A program made the position numbers and the translations under genes. The notes under the pieces were generated by a model. The model did no database searches. It worked only from the letters and a program-made list of their open reading frames with translations, and had not been told where the DNA came from. Source: an uncultured Oscillibacter sp. (GTDB lineage Bacteria; Bacillota; Clostridia; Oscillospirales; Oscillospiraceae). From it: 22,686 nt of DNA. This document shows positions 6,681-14,577 of this stretch, piece after piece. The stretch is from assembly GCA_910588005.1 (NCBI GenBank), contig CAJUQM010000040.1:1-22686 (forward strand), written 5' to 3'. Numbering within the stretch: the first letter of the stretch is position 1; the number at the start of each line of letters is the position of its first letter.

Positions 6681-7139
6681 CTACAGGCGCAGCTCCACGT
6701 CCGGAATCCGGACCTCCGGCATCAATTCCCGGCTGACAATATTCAGCATCTCCTCCAGCCTGGCGCACTCCTCTGCGGTAAAGCGTTTTGTCACCCGGCT
6801 CATCACCTCCACCAGATAACTGGTGGAGATATTGTAATAGTCAAAATACTTTGGCGTAACCTCCAAGTGGTACTCCCGCCGGTCCTCAGCAGACTGTACT
6901 TTGCGAATATATCCCTTTTTCACCAGGCTGTTGACCTTATAGGTGGCATTGGGGGGAGAAATCCGCATAAAGCTGGCAAATTCATTCACAGTGGGACTGC
7001 CCAGAGCCTGAATCGTCTCCACACAAAAGGTCTCTACTGTGGTCAGGTTGGCCTCCCGGGTCTGAAACCTCTGGAAGATCTCCTGGTAAAAGTGCACCTT
7101 AAACTTTGTATAAACATTGAAAAAGGCATGCTGCAGCAT
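6681..7139 (-). CDS. MarR-family regulator at the end of the fatty acid operon (FabT-like role)
   Basis: 152 residues from ATG 7139, typical MarR length. Central winged helix-turn-helix: TVNEFASFMRISPPNATYKVNSLVKKGYIRKV, followed by the wing SAEDRREYHLEVTP. Flanking helices at both ends would form the dimer interface. A longer frame from a TTG at 7232 overlaps fabZ, but a promoter at 7181-7209 and normal family length favour the ATG, although its ribosome binding site (GGGAG close to the start) is poor. It is the last gene of the fatty acid synthesis operon. MarR proteins such as FabT in streptococci repress these operons, and a matching palindrome lies at the acpP promoter. The target assignment is inferred; the gene is not necessarily orthologous to fabT. 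Confidence 0.85.
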   Translation of the reverse strand: MLQHAFFNVYTKFKVHFYQEIFQRFQTREANLTTVETFCVETIQALGSPTVNEFASFMRISPPNATYKVNSLVKKGYIRKVQSAEDRREYHLEVTPKYFDYYNISTSYLVEVMSRVTKRFTAEECARLEEMLNIVSRELMPEVRIPDVELRL

Positions 7140-7180
7140 TGCTCCCGCCCGCTTTCCCGCAAATTTTCCGACCTCTCCAC

Positions 7181-7209
7181 AGTATAGCAAACTTTCGGGA
7201 AAAGGGCAA
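7181..7209 (-). promoter_or_regulatory. Likely internal promoter for marR
   Basis: Minus strand TTGCCC (7204-7209), 17 bases, TATACT (7181-7186), between fabZ and marR. It would let the regulator be made when the main operon promoter is closed. The -35 matches consensus at 4 of 6 positions and the -10 at 5 of 6. Confidence 0.55.
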
Positions 7210-7212
7210 CTG

Positions 7213-7650
7213 TCATTCCGCTCCAATGGCAAAGGTCAGCTCCGCGGAGACGGCCTCCTCTCCGTTGACCGTGGCCTTACAAACTCCTACGCCGATGAGT
7301 CCCCGCTGTTTTGTCAGCATGCACTCCATCTCCACCACATCCCCAGGAACCACCTGCCGCTTAAAACGAGCCTCCCGCACCCGGCCCAAGAAAGCCAGCT
7401 TTCCCCGGTTCTCCGGCAGGGCCAGAATGGCCACACCTCCCACTTGGGCCATAGCCTCGATGAGAAGGACCCCGGGCATCACATGTTTTTGGGGGAAATG
7501 TCCCTGAAAAAAAGGTTCGTTTGCCGTAACGCACTTGATCCCCCTGGCCCACTGCCCCGGTACGCCGTCCACGATCCGGTCCACCAGAGCGAAAGGATAG
7601 CGGTGGGGCAAAATCTGAGCGATCTGATTGGAATCGTAATTCATTCCCAT
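7213..7650 (-). CDS. fabZ: 3-hydroxyacyl-ACP dehydratase FabZ
   Basis: 145 residues, full length. FabZ removes water from 3-hydroxyacyl-ACP to give trans-2-enoyl-ACP in each elongation cycle. Catalytic His16 in LPHRYPF and Glu65 in GVLLIEAMAQ are present, with the hotdog-fold core HFPQKHVMPG. The start ATG 7650 is 3 bases after the fabF stop and uses GGGAGGG in the end of fabF; a second ATG two codons in is possible. With only FabF as elongating synthase and FabK as reductase nearby, unsaturated fatty acid formation would need another enzyme or an activity outside this cluster. Confidence 0.96.
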   Translation of the reverse strand: MGMNYDSNQIAQILPHRYPFALVDRIVDGVPGQWARGIKCVTANEPFFQGHFPQKHVMPGVLLIEAMAQVGGVAILALPENRGKLAFLGRVREARFKRQVVPGDVVEMECMLTKQRGLIGVGVCKATVNGEEAVSAELTFAIGAE

Positions 7651-7653
7651 ATC

Positions 7654-8895
7654 TCAGCCCTCCCACCGCCGCAGCAAAATGCTGCCGTTGTGGCCGCCAA
7701 ATCCCAGAGAATTGCTTATGGCATACTCCAGCGCGGCGGTACGGCCCACATTGGGCACCACATCCAGATCACATGCCTCATCCGGCACATGGTAGTTGAT
7801 TGTAGCGGGAAGAAAGCCGTCTTGCAGAGCCAGTGCGGTGAACATGGCCTCCACAGCTCCAGCCGCCCCCAGCATATGCCCGGTCATGGACTTGGTGGAA
7901 CTCACAGCCAGACGCCGGGCGTGCTCCCCAAACACCGCCTTAATGGCGGCCGTCTCGATGGCGTCGTTCAAGTGAGTGGACGTGCCGTGGGCGTTGATAT
8001 AGCCCACCGCCTCTGCCGGAACACCGCCGTCCGCCAGGGCCATAGCCATGGCTTTGGCACCGCCGCTGCCGTCGGGCCGGGGAGCGGTCATGTGGTAGGC
8101 ATCACAGGTAGCTCCATAGCCCACAACCTCGGCGTAGATCTTCGCACTCCGCCGCCTGGCGTGTTCCAATTCCTCCAACAGCAGCACACATGCGCCCTCT
8201 CCCATAACAAATCCGCTCCGCTCCCTGTCAAAGGGAATGGAGGCCCGGCTGGGGTCCGCCGCCTGAGACAACGCCTTCATAGAGGTAAAACCGCCCACCG
8301 CCAAGGGCGTGACTGCGGACTCCGTGCCGCCGCAGAGCACCGCCTCGGCGTAACCATCCCGAATCTGCCGGAAAGCATCTCCCACGGCGTTGGTGCCGCC
8401 GGTGCAGGCGGCCACAGGACATGTGCACATTCCCCGGAATCCCGACGCGATAGCAATCTGTCCCGCCGCCATGTTGCAGATCCCAGAGGGGATGAAAAAA
8501 GGAGATACCCTGTCCCATCCCCGGGCCAGCCCACGGTCGTGTTCCGCCTCGGTAACGGCAAGTCCCCCGATGCCGCTGGATACGATAACGCCGCAGCGGT
8601 CCGGCCGGGCCGCCGCCAGGTCAAATCCGGCGTCCGCCAGCGCCTCCTGCGCGGAAGCCACTGCAAACTGGGTAAAACGCCCCATACGCTTTGCCTCCGG
8701 CTTTGAAAGATATTTCTCCGGGACAAACCCCTTCACCTCAGCGGCCAGCGTCACTTTCATACCGGCGGGATCAAATTGTGCGATAGGGCCGATCCCACAC
8801 ACCCCCTCCCGCACAGCCCGCCAGCTCTCCGGCGCTGTGAGGCCCAAAGGCGTCACAGCGCCCAGGCCGGTAATGACAACTCTGCGTCGTTCCAT
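7654..8895 (-). CDS. fabF: Beta-ketoacyl-ACP synthase II FabF
   Basis: 413 residues, full length. It condenses malonyl-ACP with acyl-ACP. Active-site Cys164 lies in VAACTGGTNA, the two His residues in NAHGTSTHLND and MTGHMLGAAGA, and the C-terminal SLGFGGHNGSI loop is present. ATG 8895 is preceded by TTTAGGAGG. It is separated from fabG by 310 bases, the only long break within the operon, and runs straight into fabZ. Confidence 0.97.
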   Translation of the reverse strand: MERRRVVITGLGAVTPLGLTAPESWRAVREGVCGIGPIAQFDPAGMKVTLAAEVKGFVPEKYLSKPEAKRMGRFTQFAVASAQEALADAGFDLAAARPDRCGVIVSSGIGGLAVTEAEHDRGLARGWDRVSPFFIPSGICNMAAGQIAIASGFRGMCTCPVAACTGGTNAVGDAFRQIRDGYAEAVLCGGTESAVTPLAVGGFTSMKALSQAADPSRASIPFDRERSGFVMGEGACVLLLEELEHARRRSAKIYAEVVGYGATCDAYHMTAPRPDGSGGAKAMAMALADGGVPAEAVGYINAHGTSTHLNDAIETAAIKAVFGEHARRLAVSSTKSMTGHMLGAAGAVEAMFTALALQDGFLPATINYHVPDEACDLDVVPNVGRTAALEYAISNSLGFGGHNGSILLRRWEG

Positions 8896-9205
8896 AATAA
8901 GCCTCCTAAAGTTGAGATCAGAAATAAGCAGCAAGAGATCGGAGATATGACCCGGAAAACGCCAATTTGTCAGGCAGGTCTAGTCCTTGCTTGATAAATG
9001 ACGAAATACACAGCGGCGAGCGATTTTTTCGCTGGGCGTGGAAAACATTTGCAGGAATACTTTTTGTATTTCAAAAATTTTTAACGCAGCACAGTGGAAT
9101 AAGATCGCTGTTTGGACATTTTGTCATTTTTCAAACAGGGTCTAGGACTGTCCAGCAACACCAGATCCAAATTCTCTATCCCCTGTCTCTTCGCCTCTGT
9201 CCGCT
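8896..9205 (-). other. Long fabG-fabF spacer with small A-loop hairpins, no gene
   Basis: 310 bases without a credible protein; none of the frames gives an acyl carrier protein, which often sits at this place in other bacteria. On the transcribed strand it holds hairpins AGCGA-A5-TCGCT (9019-9033) and AATAC-A5-GTATT (9056-9070), and a two-level structure at 9109-9137 (TGTTTG/CAAACA outer, GACA-AAA-TGTC inner). I found no convincing promoter. It may be a leader or processing region for fabF-fabZ-marR. Confidence 0.6.
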
Positions 9206-9949
9206 TCACATCGCCATCCCGCCGTCCACCGCCAGCACCTGGCCGGTGATGTAGGCGGCATCGCCGCTGGCCAGAAAGGCCACCGCCTTGGCGACTTCCT
9301 CCGCAGCGCCCAACCGCCCCGCAGGAACGGCGGACAGAACGGCGGACCTGGCCGTCTCCGGCATAGCGGCAGTCATGTCGGTGTCGATAAATCCGGGAGC
9401 CACGGCGTTGACGGTAATTCCCCGGCCCGCCAATTCCTTGGCCAAGGACTTTGTCATGCCTATGACGCCGGCCTTGCTGGCGGCATAATTCGCCTGTCCG
9501 GCGTTGCCCCGCAGGCCCACCACGCTGCTGAGATTCACAATACGGCCCCAGCGCTGTTTCACCATCTGCCTGGCCACGGCCTTCATACACAAAAACGCCC
9601 CTCTGAGATTGGTGTCCACCACAGCGTCAAAATCGGTCTCCTTCATCATCAGCAGCAGCCCGTCCCGGGTGATCCCGGCGTTGTTCACCAGAATGTCGAT
9701 CCGGCCAAACTCCCCCATGGCGGTATCCGTCAGGGTCTTTACCTGGGCGCTGTCCGTTATATCGCACTGCACCGCCAGAGCGCGTCCCCCTGCCGCCGTG
9801 CACGCCGATCCCGTCTCCTCTGCTGCCGCTGCATTTCCGGCATAGCAGAGCACAACGTTAGCGCCGCCCTTCGCCAGCTCCAGGCAGACAGCCCGTCCGA
9901 TTCCCCGGCTCCCACCGGTGACTATGGCGGTTTTTCCTGTGAAATCCAT
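9206..9949 (-). CDS. fabG: 3-oxoacyl-ACP reductase FabG
   Basis: 247 residues, a standard short-chain dehydrogenase. It reduces 3-oxoacyl-ACP with NADPH. Visible motifs: cofactor loop TGGSRGIG (11-18), NNAG (89-92), and the catalytic set Ser142, Tyr155 and Lys159 in YAASKAG. The C-terminus AVDGGMAM is typical. The ATG at 9949 shares one base with the TAA of fabD (TAATG), so translation is coupled. A GGGGGAG site lies upstream. Confidence 0.96.
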   Translation of the reverse strand: MDFTGKTAIVTGGSRGIGRAVCLELAKGGANVVLCYAGNAAAAEETGSACTAAGGRALAVQCDITDSAQVKTLTDTAMGEFGRIDILVNNAGITRDGLLLMMKETDFDAVVDTNLRGAFLCMKAVARQMVKQRWGRIVNLSSVVGLRGNAGQANYAASKAGVIGMTKSLAKELAGRGITVNAVAPGFIDTDMTAAMPETARSAVLSAVPAGRLGAAEEVAKAVAFLASGDAAYITGQVLAVDGGMAM

Positions 9950-10899
9950 TACGCGTCTCCCCCTGTCAACTCTTCCAAGGCATCCGCCAAGCCCTCCACA
10001 TCCTCTGCTGTCTCCACAGTACATACTGGAAAACCGGGCGCGGTCTTTCGTACAAATCCGCTCAGAGCCTTTCCCGGGCCAATCTCCACCAGGGCATCCA
10101 GGTCCATGGCGGTCATCTTTCGGATGGAGTCCTCCATGTAAACACTGCTCTGCACCTGCCGCACCAACAGCGTTTGAATGAGCATTCCCTCTTCCCGGAC
10201 ATCTCCAAGACAGTTGAAAACCACCGGGATCTGAGGCTCCTGGAAGCAAATTGTCCGGAAATGCGATTCCAGCGCCGCCCCGGCGGGGGCCATGAGGGGC
10301 GTATGGAAGGGGCCGCTGACTTTTAGGGGAAGGCAGCGCCTTGCGCCCCGCTCTCTCGCCAAAGCAGCAGCCTGTTCCACCGCCGCCCGGTCACCGCCGA
10401 TCACCAGCTGGCCGGGGCAGTTATAGTTGGCGATAACCACCGTGCCAAGGCCGGCGGCCTCGTCACAGGCGGTCTGGAGCGCTTCCCGGTCCAAGTTTAG
10501 AACCGCCATCATAGCGCAATCACGGCCCGCGGCAGCCTCTTCCATGGCCTTGCCCCGGAAGGCGGCCAGTTTTACCGCGGCCGCCGCGTCGAAGACACCG
10601 GCGGCGTGGAGAGCGGAGTACTCGCCTAAGGATAGGCCGGCCGCCGCCGCAGGGACGACGCCCCTCTCCCGCAGCACCGCTGTCAATCCGGCGGCAAAGG
10701 CCACCATGCAGGGCTGCGTATACCGGGTCTGATTCAAAATGCCCGAGGGATCTTGAAAAGAGACCTCTTTCAGATCAAAGTCCACCGCCTTCGCCGATGC
10801 ATCCAGCACCGCCCGGAAAGCGGGGTAGGCCTCGTACAGATCCGCTCCCATGCCGGGGTGCTGGCTGCCCTGGCCGGCGTATAAAAAGCCCAGCTTCAC
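9949..10899 (-). CDS. fabD: Malonyl-CoA:ACP transacylase FabD
   Basis: 316 residues. It moves malonyl from CoA to ACP, linking the carboxylase genes to the elongation genes of the same operon. Nucleophile Ser90 in GLSLGEYSAL and His199 in GPFHTPLM are present, as is the N-terminal GQGSQHPGMG. The residue before the nucleophile is Leu rather than the His of the E. coli GHSLG motif, a common variant in Firmicutes. The start is a GTG at 10899 that overlaps the fabK TGA by three bases. Confidence 0.95.
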   Translation of the reverse strand: MKLGFLYAGQGSQHPGMGADLYEAYPAFRAVLDASAKAVDFDLKEVSFQDPSGILNQTRYTQPCMVAFAAGLTAVLRERGVVPAAAAGLSLGEYSALHAAGVFDAAAAVKLAAFRGKAMEEAAAGRDCAMMAVLNLDREALQTACDEAAGLGTVVIANYNCPGQLVIGGDRAAVEQAAALARERGARRCLPLKVSGPFHTPLMAPAGAALESHFRTICFQEPQIPVVFNCLGDVREEGMLIQTLLVRQVQSSVYMEDSIRKMTAMDLDALVEIGPGKALSGFVRKTAPGFPVCTVETAEDVEGLADALEELTGGDA

Positions 10900-11846
10900 G
10901 CCTCAGTCCCCCATTCTCCGCCGGTCCCCGCCAGCACGGCGCGGCCCTGAACATACAGCTCCTCAAAGATCTGCCGGAGGGGTCTGATCTCGTGGAGCAT
11001 ACCCGCCACCTGGCCGGCCATGACGCTGCCGGTGTCCATATCGCCGTCAAACACCGCCCGGCGGAGGCCTCCCAATGTGACGTGCTCCAGCTCCTCCAGA
11101 GTGGCCCCCCCTTTTTCCAAAGCCAGATACTCCCGGGTCATCTTGTTTTTCAGACACCGCACCGGACCGCCCACAGACCGCCCGGTAACCACTGTGTCGC
11201 TGTCCTTGGCCTTTAAAATCGCCTGTTTGTAGTTTTCGTGGATGGGGCACTCCCTGCTTGCCAGCAGGCAGGTGCCCACCTGGACGCCGCAGGCTCCTAA
11301 CGCCAGCGCTGCGGCCATCTGCCGCCCGCCGGCGATGCCGCCGGCGGCTACCACAGGCACATCCACTGCGTCGATCATCTGGGGCACCAGGGCCATGGTG
11401 GTCATCTCCCCCACGTGGCCGCCGGACTCTGTCCCCTCGGCAATCACAGCGTCTACACCATAGCGCTCCAGCCGCTTGGCCAATACCACCGCTGCCACCA
11501 CAGGCAGCACCTTGATTCCCGCCTCTTTCCATGCGGGGATGTACTTACCGGGGTTGCCCGCGCCGGTAGTGACTACTTGGACGCCCTCTTCGACAATGAC
11601 CTTTGCCATCTCACCGGCACAGGGATTCATCAGCATCAGGTTTACGCCGAAGGGCCGGTCCGTCAAGTCCTTGCAGATCTGAATCTGCCGGCGCAGCAGC
11701 CCGGCGTCCAGCATCCCGCCGGTGCCAATAACTCCCAGCGCACCCGCGTTGGAACAGGCGGCGGCAAATTCGCCTGTGGCAATATTGGCCATACCGCCCT
11801 GGATAATCGGAAACTCGGTTCCCAGGATTTCATTCAGTTTTTTCAT
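10896..11846 (-). CDS. fabK: Enoyl-ACP reductase II FabK (FMN-dependent)
   Basis: 316 residues, a TIM-barrel flavoprotein of the FabK / nitronate monooxygenase superfamily. It catalyses the last reduction of the elongation cycle using FMN and NAD(P)H. FabK features: PIIQGGMANIATGEFAAA at the N-terminus, His144 in EGTESGGHVGE, AAGGIAGGRQMAAAL and GVQVGTCLLAS for FMN binding. Its place among fab genes separates it from related nitronate monooxygenases. Start ATG 11846 follows GGAGGAG. No FabI is present in the window, so FabK is presumably the enoyl reductase here, which would imply triclosan insensitivity of this step. Confidence 0.95.
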   Translation of the reverse strand: MKKLNEILGTEFPIIQGGMANIATGEFAAACSNAGALGVIGTGGMLDAGLLRRQIQICKDLTDRPFGVNLMLMNPCAGEMAKVIVEEGVQVVTTGAGNPGKYIPAWKEAGIKVLPVVAAVVLAKRLERYGVDAVIAEGTESGGHVGEMTTMALVPQMIDAVDVPVVAAGGIAGGRQMAAALALGACGVQVGTCLLASRECPIHENYKQAILKAKDSDTVVTGRSVGGPVRCLKNKMTREYLALEKGGATLEELEHVTLGGLRRAVFDGDMDTGSVMAGQVAGMLHEIRPLRQIFEELYVQGRAVLAGTGGEWGTEA

Positions 11847-11963
11847 AAAAACTCCTCCAAATCAGGAATACAACGCCCTGAAAAGCGGCTGCATCCGCGG
11901 CAGTCCGCCGAAGGTGTTCCCGCAGGACGGGAATCCTCCCCTCCCTCTCGTTTGCCGCCAATG
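11847..11963 (-). other. fabH-fabK intergenic hairpin region
   Basis: 117 bases separate fabH and fabK. A perfect 6-bp hairpin TTCCCG / CGGGAA with a 5-base loop lies at 11917-11933, and GC-rich inverted sequence at 11885-11901 could form a second. There is no T-tract, so transcription probably continues into fabK. Confidence 0.5.
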
Positions 11964-12914
11964 CTAATCCGCAAACCCCACTATTGCGCCGCCCCAGGTC
12001 AATCCTCCGCCAAATCCCACCACCAGCGTCCGGGAGCCGGGACCGACGCGTCCCAGATCCTCCAGTTCACTGAGCGCCAGCGGAATGCTGGCGGCGGAAG
12101 TATTGCCGTATTCCCCGATATTCTTGTAATACTTCTCCGACGGAATATGATACTTCCGGGCCGCTAAATCGATGATCCGGGCATTGGCCTGGTGGAAAAC
12201 AAAAAAGTCCACATCCTCCACCGCGCACCCCGCCTTCTCCAGTACCCGGTCAATACACCAGGGCACCGCCTCCACGGCAAACTTAAAAACCCGGGTCCCC
12301 TCCATAGAGATCAAGCTCCGCTCTCCGCTCTCCACACCGGGCAGGCGCAGCAGCCGGCTATCCCCATGGCAGCCCAGTTCCGCACCGATGGAGGGCCAGC
12401 CCTCCCGGCACTCCACCACCGCCGCCCCGGCTCCGTCCCCAAAGAGAATGCAGGTGCCCCGGTCATCCCAGTTGGTGACGCGGCTGAGCGTCTCCACACC
12501 TACCACCAGACCGAATTTCCGGGGCGATGCATTCAGCAGGCACTCCACAGTGTGGAGGGCAAAGAGGAAGCCGGTGCAGGCCGCGCTGAGGTCGAAGCAC
12601 GGGATATCATGGGGCAATCCCAGCTCCCGCTGGAGAAGGCAGGCCGCGGAAGGCACCAGAGTGTCCGCCGTCACCGTGGCCACAATGCAGGCTCCGATTT
12701 CATCCGGTGAGACACCGGAGCGTTCCAACGCCGCACGGGCCGCCCCAGCGCACAGAGTGCCATGTGTTTCCAAAGTGCAGTGATGGCGATGCTGAATACC
12801 CGTGCGGCTAGTGATCCACTCATCGCTGGTCTCCACCCGCTTCGCCAGATCGGCGTTGGTCACCACATGATCCGGCACGCAGCGGCCCATGCCCCTGATT
12901 TTGATTCCGTTCAT
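11964..12914 (-). CDS. fabH: Beta-ketoacyl-ACP synthase III FabH
   Basis: 316 residues. It starts chain synthesis by joining an acyl-CoA primer to malonyl-ACP. The catalytic triad is visible: Cys113 in DLSAACTGF, His in VFHQANARI, Asn in YGNTSAASIP. The C-terminal GFGGGLTWG is typical. ATG 12914 follows AAGGAGG and overlaps the accA stop (ATGA). Whether it prefers acetyl- or branched-chain primers cannot be read from the sequence. Confidence 0.96.
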   Translation of the reverse strand: MNGIKIRGMGRCVPDHVVTNADLAKRVETSDEWITSRTGIQHRHHCTLETHGTLCAGAARAALERSGVSPDEIGACIVATVTADTLVPSAACLLQRELGLPHDIPCFDLSAACTGFLFALHTVECLLNASPRKFGLVVGVETLSRVTNWDDRGTCILFGDGAGAAVVECREGWPSIGAELGCHGDSRLLRLPGVESGERSLISMEGTRVFKFAVEAVPWCIDRVLEKAGCAVEDVDFFVFHQANARIIDLAARKYHIPSEKYYKNIGEYGNTSAASIPLALSELEDLGRVGPGSRTLVVGFGGGLTWGGAIVGFAD

Positions 12915-13726
12915 GGGTCCTCCTTTTGGATGCCTGCGCCCATCCTTCTAAATTTTTGATACCGCCCTTCCGCCAGGGCAGTCCCATTTTCCCGGAGCAG
13001 CTCCGCCAAGTGGCGTCTCACAGCCCGGTCTACCGCCCCCATGGCGGCCCTGGGAGCCACATGGGCGCCTCCCTCCGGCTCTGGAATGACACTGTCGATC
13101 ACCCCTAAGCGCAGGAGATCCGGCGCCGTCAGCTTCATGATGCCGCAGGCCTCCTCATGCCGCTGGGCGTCCTTCCACAGGATCGACGCAAATCCCTCCG
13201 GGGAGAGGATCGCATACACCGCGTTTTCCAACATCAGCACCCGGTTGGCAACGCCCAGCGCCAATGCTCCCCCGCTGTTGCCCTCGCCGGTGATCACAGC
13301 AACGACGGGCACCGTCAGGCTGCTCATCTCATAGAGGTTCCGGGCAATGGCCTCCCCCTGCCCCTGGGCCTCAGCCTCCAAGCCCGGATAGGCCCCGGAG
13401 GTGTCAATAAAAGTAATCACAGGGCGGCGGAATTTCTCCGCCTGTTTCATCAGACGCAGCGCCTTACGGTATCCGGCGGGACTGGGCATTCCAAAGTTAC
13501 AGCGGAGATTTTCCTCCACCGTCCGGCCCTTACGGGTACCGATCACCGTCACCGGCCGCCCGTGATACAGCGCTATGCCTCCTAAGACGGCCCCATCCTC
13601 TCCGCTGAGGCGGTCTCCGTGCTGCTCAAAGAAATCGGTGAAAAGGGCCTCTATATAATTTGTAACATTAGGCCGTTGGGGATGGCGCGCCACGGCCACC
13701 CGCTGGGCGGGCGTCAACTCACTCAT
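12911..13726 (-). CDS. accA: Acetyl-CoA carboxylase carboxyltransferase subunit alpha
   Basis: 271 residues; shorter at the N-terminus than the ~319-residue E. coli protein, as is common in Firmicutes. With AccD it transfers the carboxyl group from biotin to acetyl-CoA. Crotonase-fold signatures: NFGMPSPAGYRKALRLM, FIDTSGAYPGLEAEAQGQGEAIA, GEGNSGGALALGVAN, and SPEGFASILWKD. ATG 13726 follows AAAGGAGAG and overlaps the accD TGA (ATGA), favouring balanced synthesis of the two subunits. Confidence 0.96.
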   Translation of the reverse strand: MSELTPAQRVAVARHPQRPNVTNYIEALFTDFFEQHGDRLSGEDGAVLGGIALYHGRPVTVIGTRKGRTVEENLRCNFGMPSPAGYRKALRLMKQAEKFRRPVITFIDTSGAYPGLEAEAQGQGEAIARNLYEMSSLTVPVVAVITGEGNSGGALALGVANRVLMLENAVYAILSPEGFASILWKDAQRHEEACGIMKLTAPDLLRLGVIDSVIPEPEGGAHVAPRAAMGAVDRAVRRHLAELLRENGTALAEGRYQKFRRMGAGIQKEDP

Positions 13727-14577
13727 AAGCGCTCTCCTTTCCCATGGAGCCGCAGCAGCCGGGACAGTGTTTCCCGCAGCCGTTCCCTTGGCACCACCGC
13801 ATCCACAAAGCCGTGTTCATCCTGATACTCCGCCCGCTGGAAGCCCTCCGGCAGCGTCTCGCCAATGGTCTGCTGAATAACCCGGGGACCGGCAAAACCA
13901 ATCCGTGCCCCCGGCTCCGCCAGGATAATGTCTCCCAGAGAGGCAAAACTGGCGGTGACGCCGCCGGTGGTAGGATCCGTCAGCACGGAGATGAAGGGCT
14001 GCCCCCTCTTAGAAAGCCGGGACAGGGCGGCGCTGGTCTTGGCCATCTGCATCAAAGAGCAGATTCCCTCCTGCATTCTGGCTCCGCCGCTGGCGGAGAA
14101 CAGGATCAACGGCAGCTTATTTTTTGCGGCGCACTCAATAGCCAGCGTGATTTTCTCTCCAACAGCGGCGCTCATGCTGCCCATGAGAAAACGGCCGTCC
14201 ATAACGCCTACCACGCATTTTTGTCCATCGATGGCGCCGGCGGCAGTGACCACGGCCTCCGCCAGCCCGGTCTTTCTCTGGGCCGCATCCAACTTCTCCC
14301 GGTAACCCGGAAATCCCAACGGGTCCGCCGCGGAGATCCTCCCGTTCAGCTCCCGGAAAGAACCCGGGTCCAAAATCGTGCTCAGGCGGTAATACGCTCC
14401 CAGAGGAAGGTGATATCCGCATTTTGGACAAACATATAATTCCTCGGCGACCTGCTTGCGCTCGCTGTCCCCGCCGCAGCAGGGACAGGTAAAGGTTTTC
14501 TCGCCGGAGGCGTAATGATCCCGCAGAGCCTTCATCGCCAGCAGCCGGCTCCGCCGCCTGGCAAAAACGCCGTTCAT
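13723..14577 (-). CDS. accD: Acetyl-CoA carboxylase carboxyltransferase subunit beta
   Basis: 284 residues, full length. The N-terminal zinc ribbon is complete: Cys31 and Cys34 in CPCC, Cys50 and Cys53 in CPKC. The carboxyltransferase core follows, with SASGGARMQEGICSLMQMAKT and LTDPTTGGVTASFASLGDI. It forms the transferase with AccA. ATG 14577 follows AAGGAGG and overlaps the accC stop by four bases. Confidence 0.97.
   Translation of the reverse strand: MNGVFARRRSRLLAMKALRDHYASGEKTFTCPCCGGDSERKQVAEELYVCPKCGYHLPLGAYYRLSTILDPGSFRELNGRISAADPLGFPGYREKLDAAQRKTGLAEAVVTAAGAIDGQKCVVGVMDGRFLMGSMSAAVGEKITLAIECAAKNKLPLILFSASGGARMQEGICSLMQMAKTSAALSRLSKRGQPFISVLTDPTTGGVTASFASLGDIILAEPGARIGFAGPRVIQQTIGETLPEGFQRAEYQDEHGFVDAVVPRERLRETLSRLLRLHGKGERL

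Noticed and set aside
7140..7232. TTG start extending marR into fabZ
   Set aside because: The extra 31 residues are not MarR-like and the internal promoter would start the transcript after this codon.
7117..8706. Long plus-strand open frame (529 codons)
   Set aside because: It lies antisense to fabZ, fabF and part of marR, which have full catalytic motifs. Its translation has no family features and its length reflects high GC content.
9206..9590. Possible small gene reading from fabG into the fabG-fabF spacer
   Set aside because: The frame is out of phase with fabG inside it, and the part in the spacer shows no acyl carrier or other family features.
11415..12167. Plus-strand open frame of 250 codons
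   Set aside because: Antisense to fabK and fabH, with no recognisable domain.
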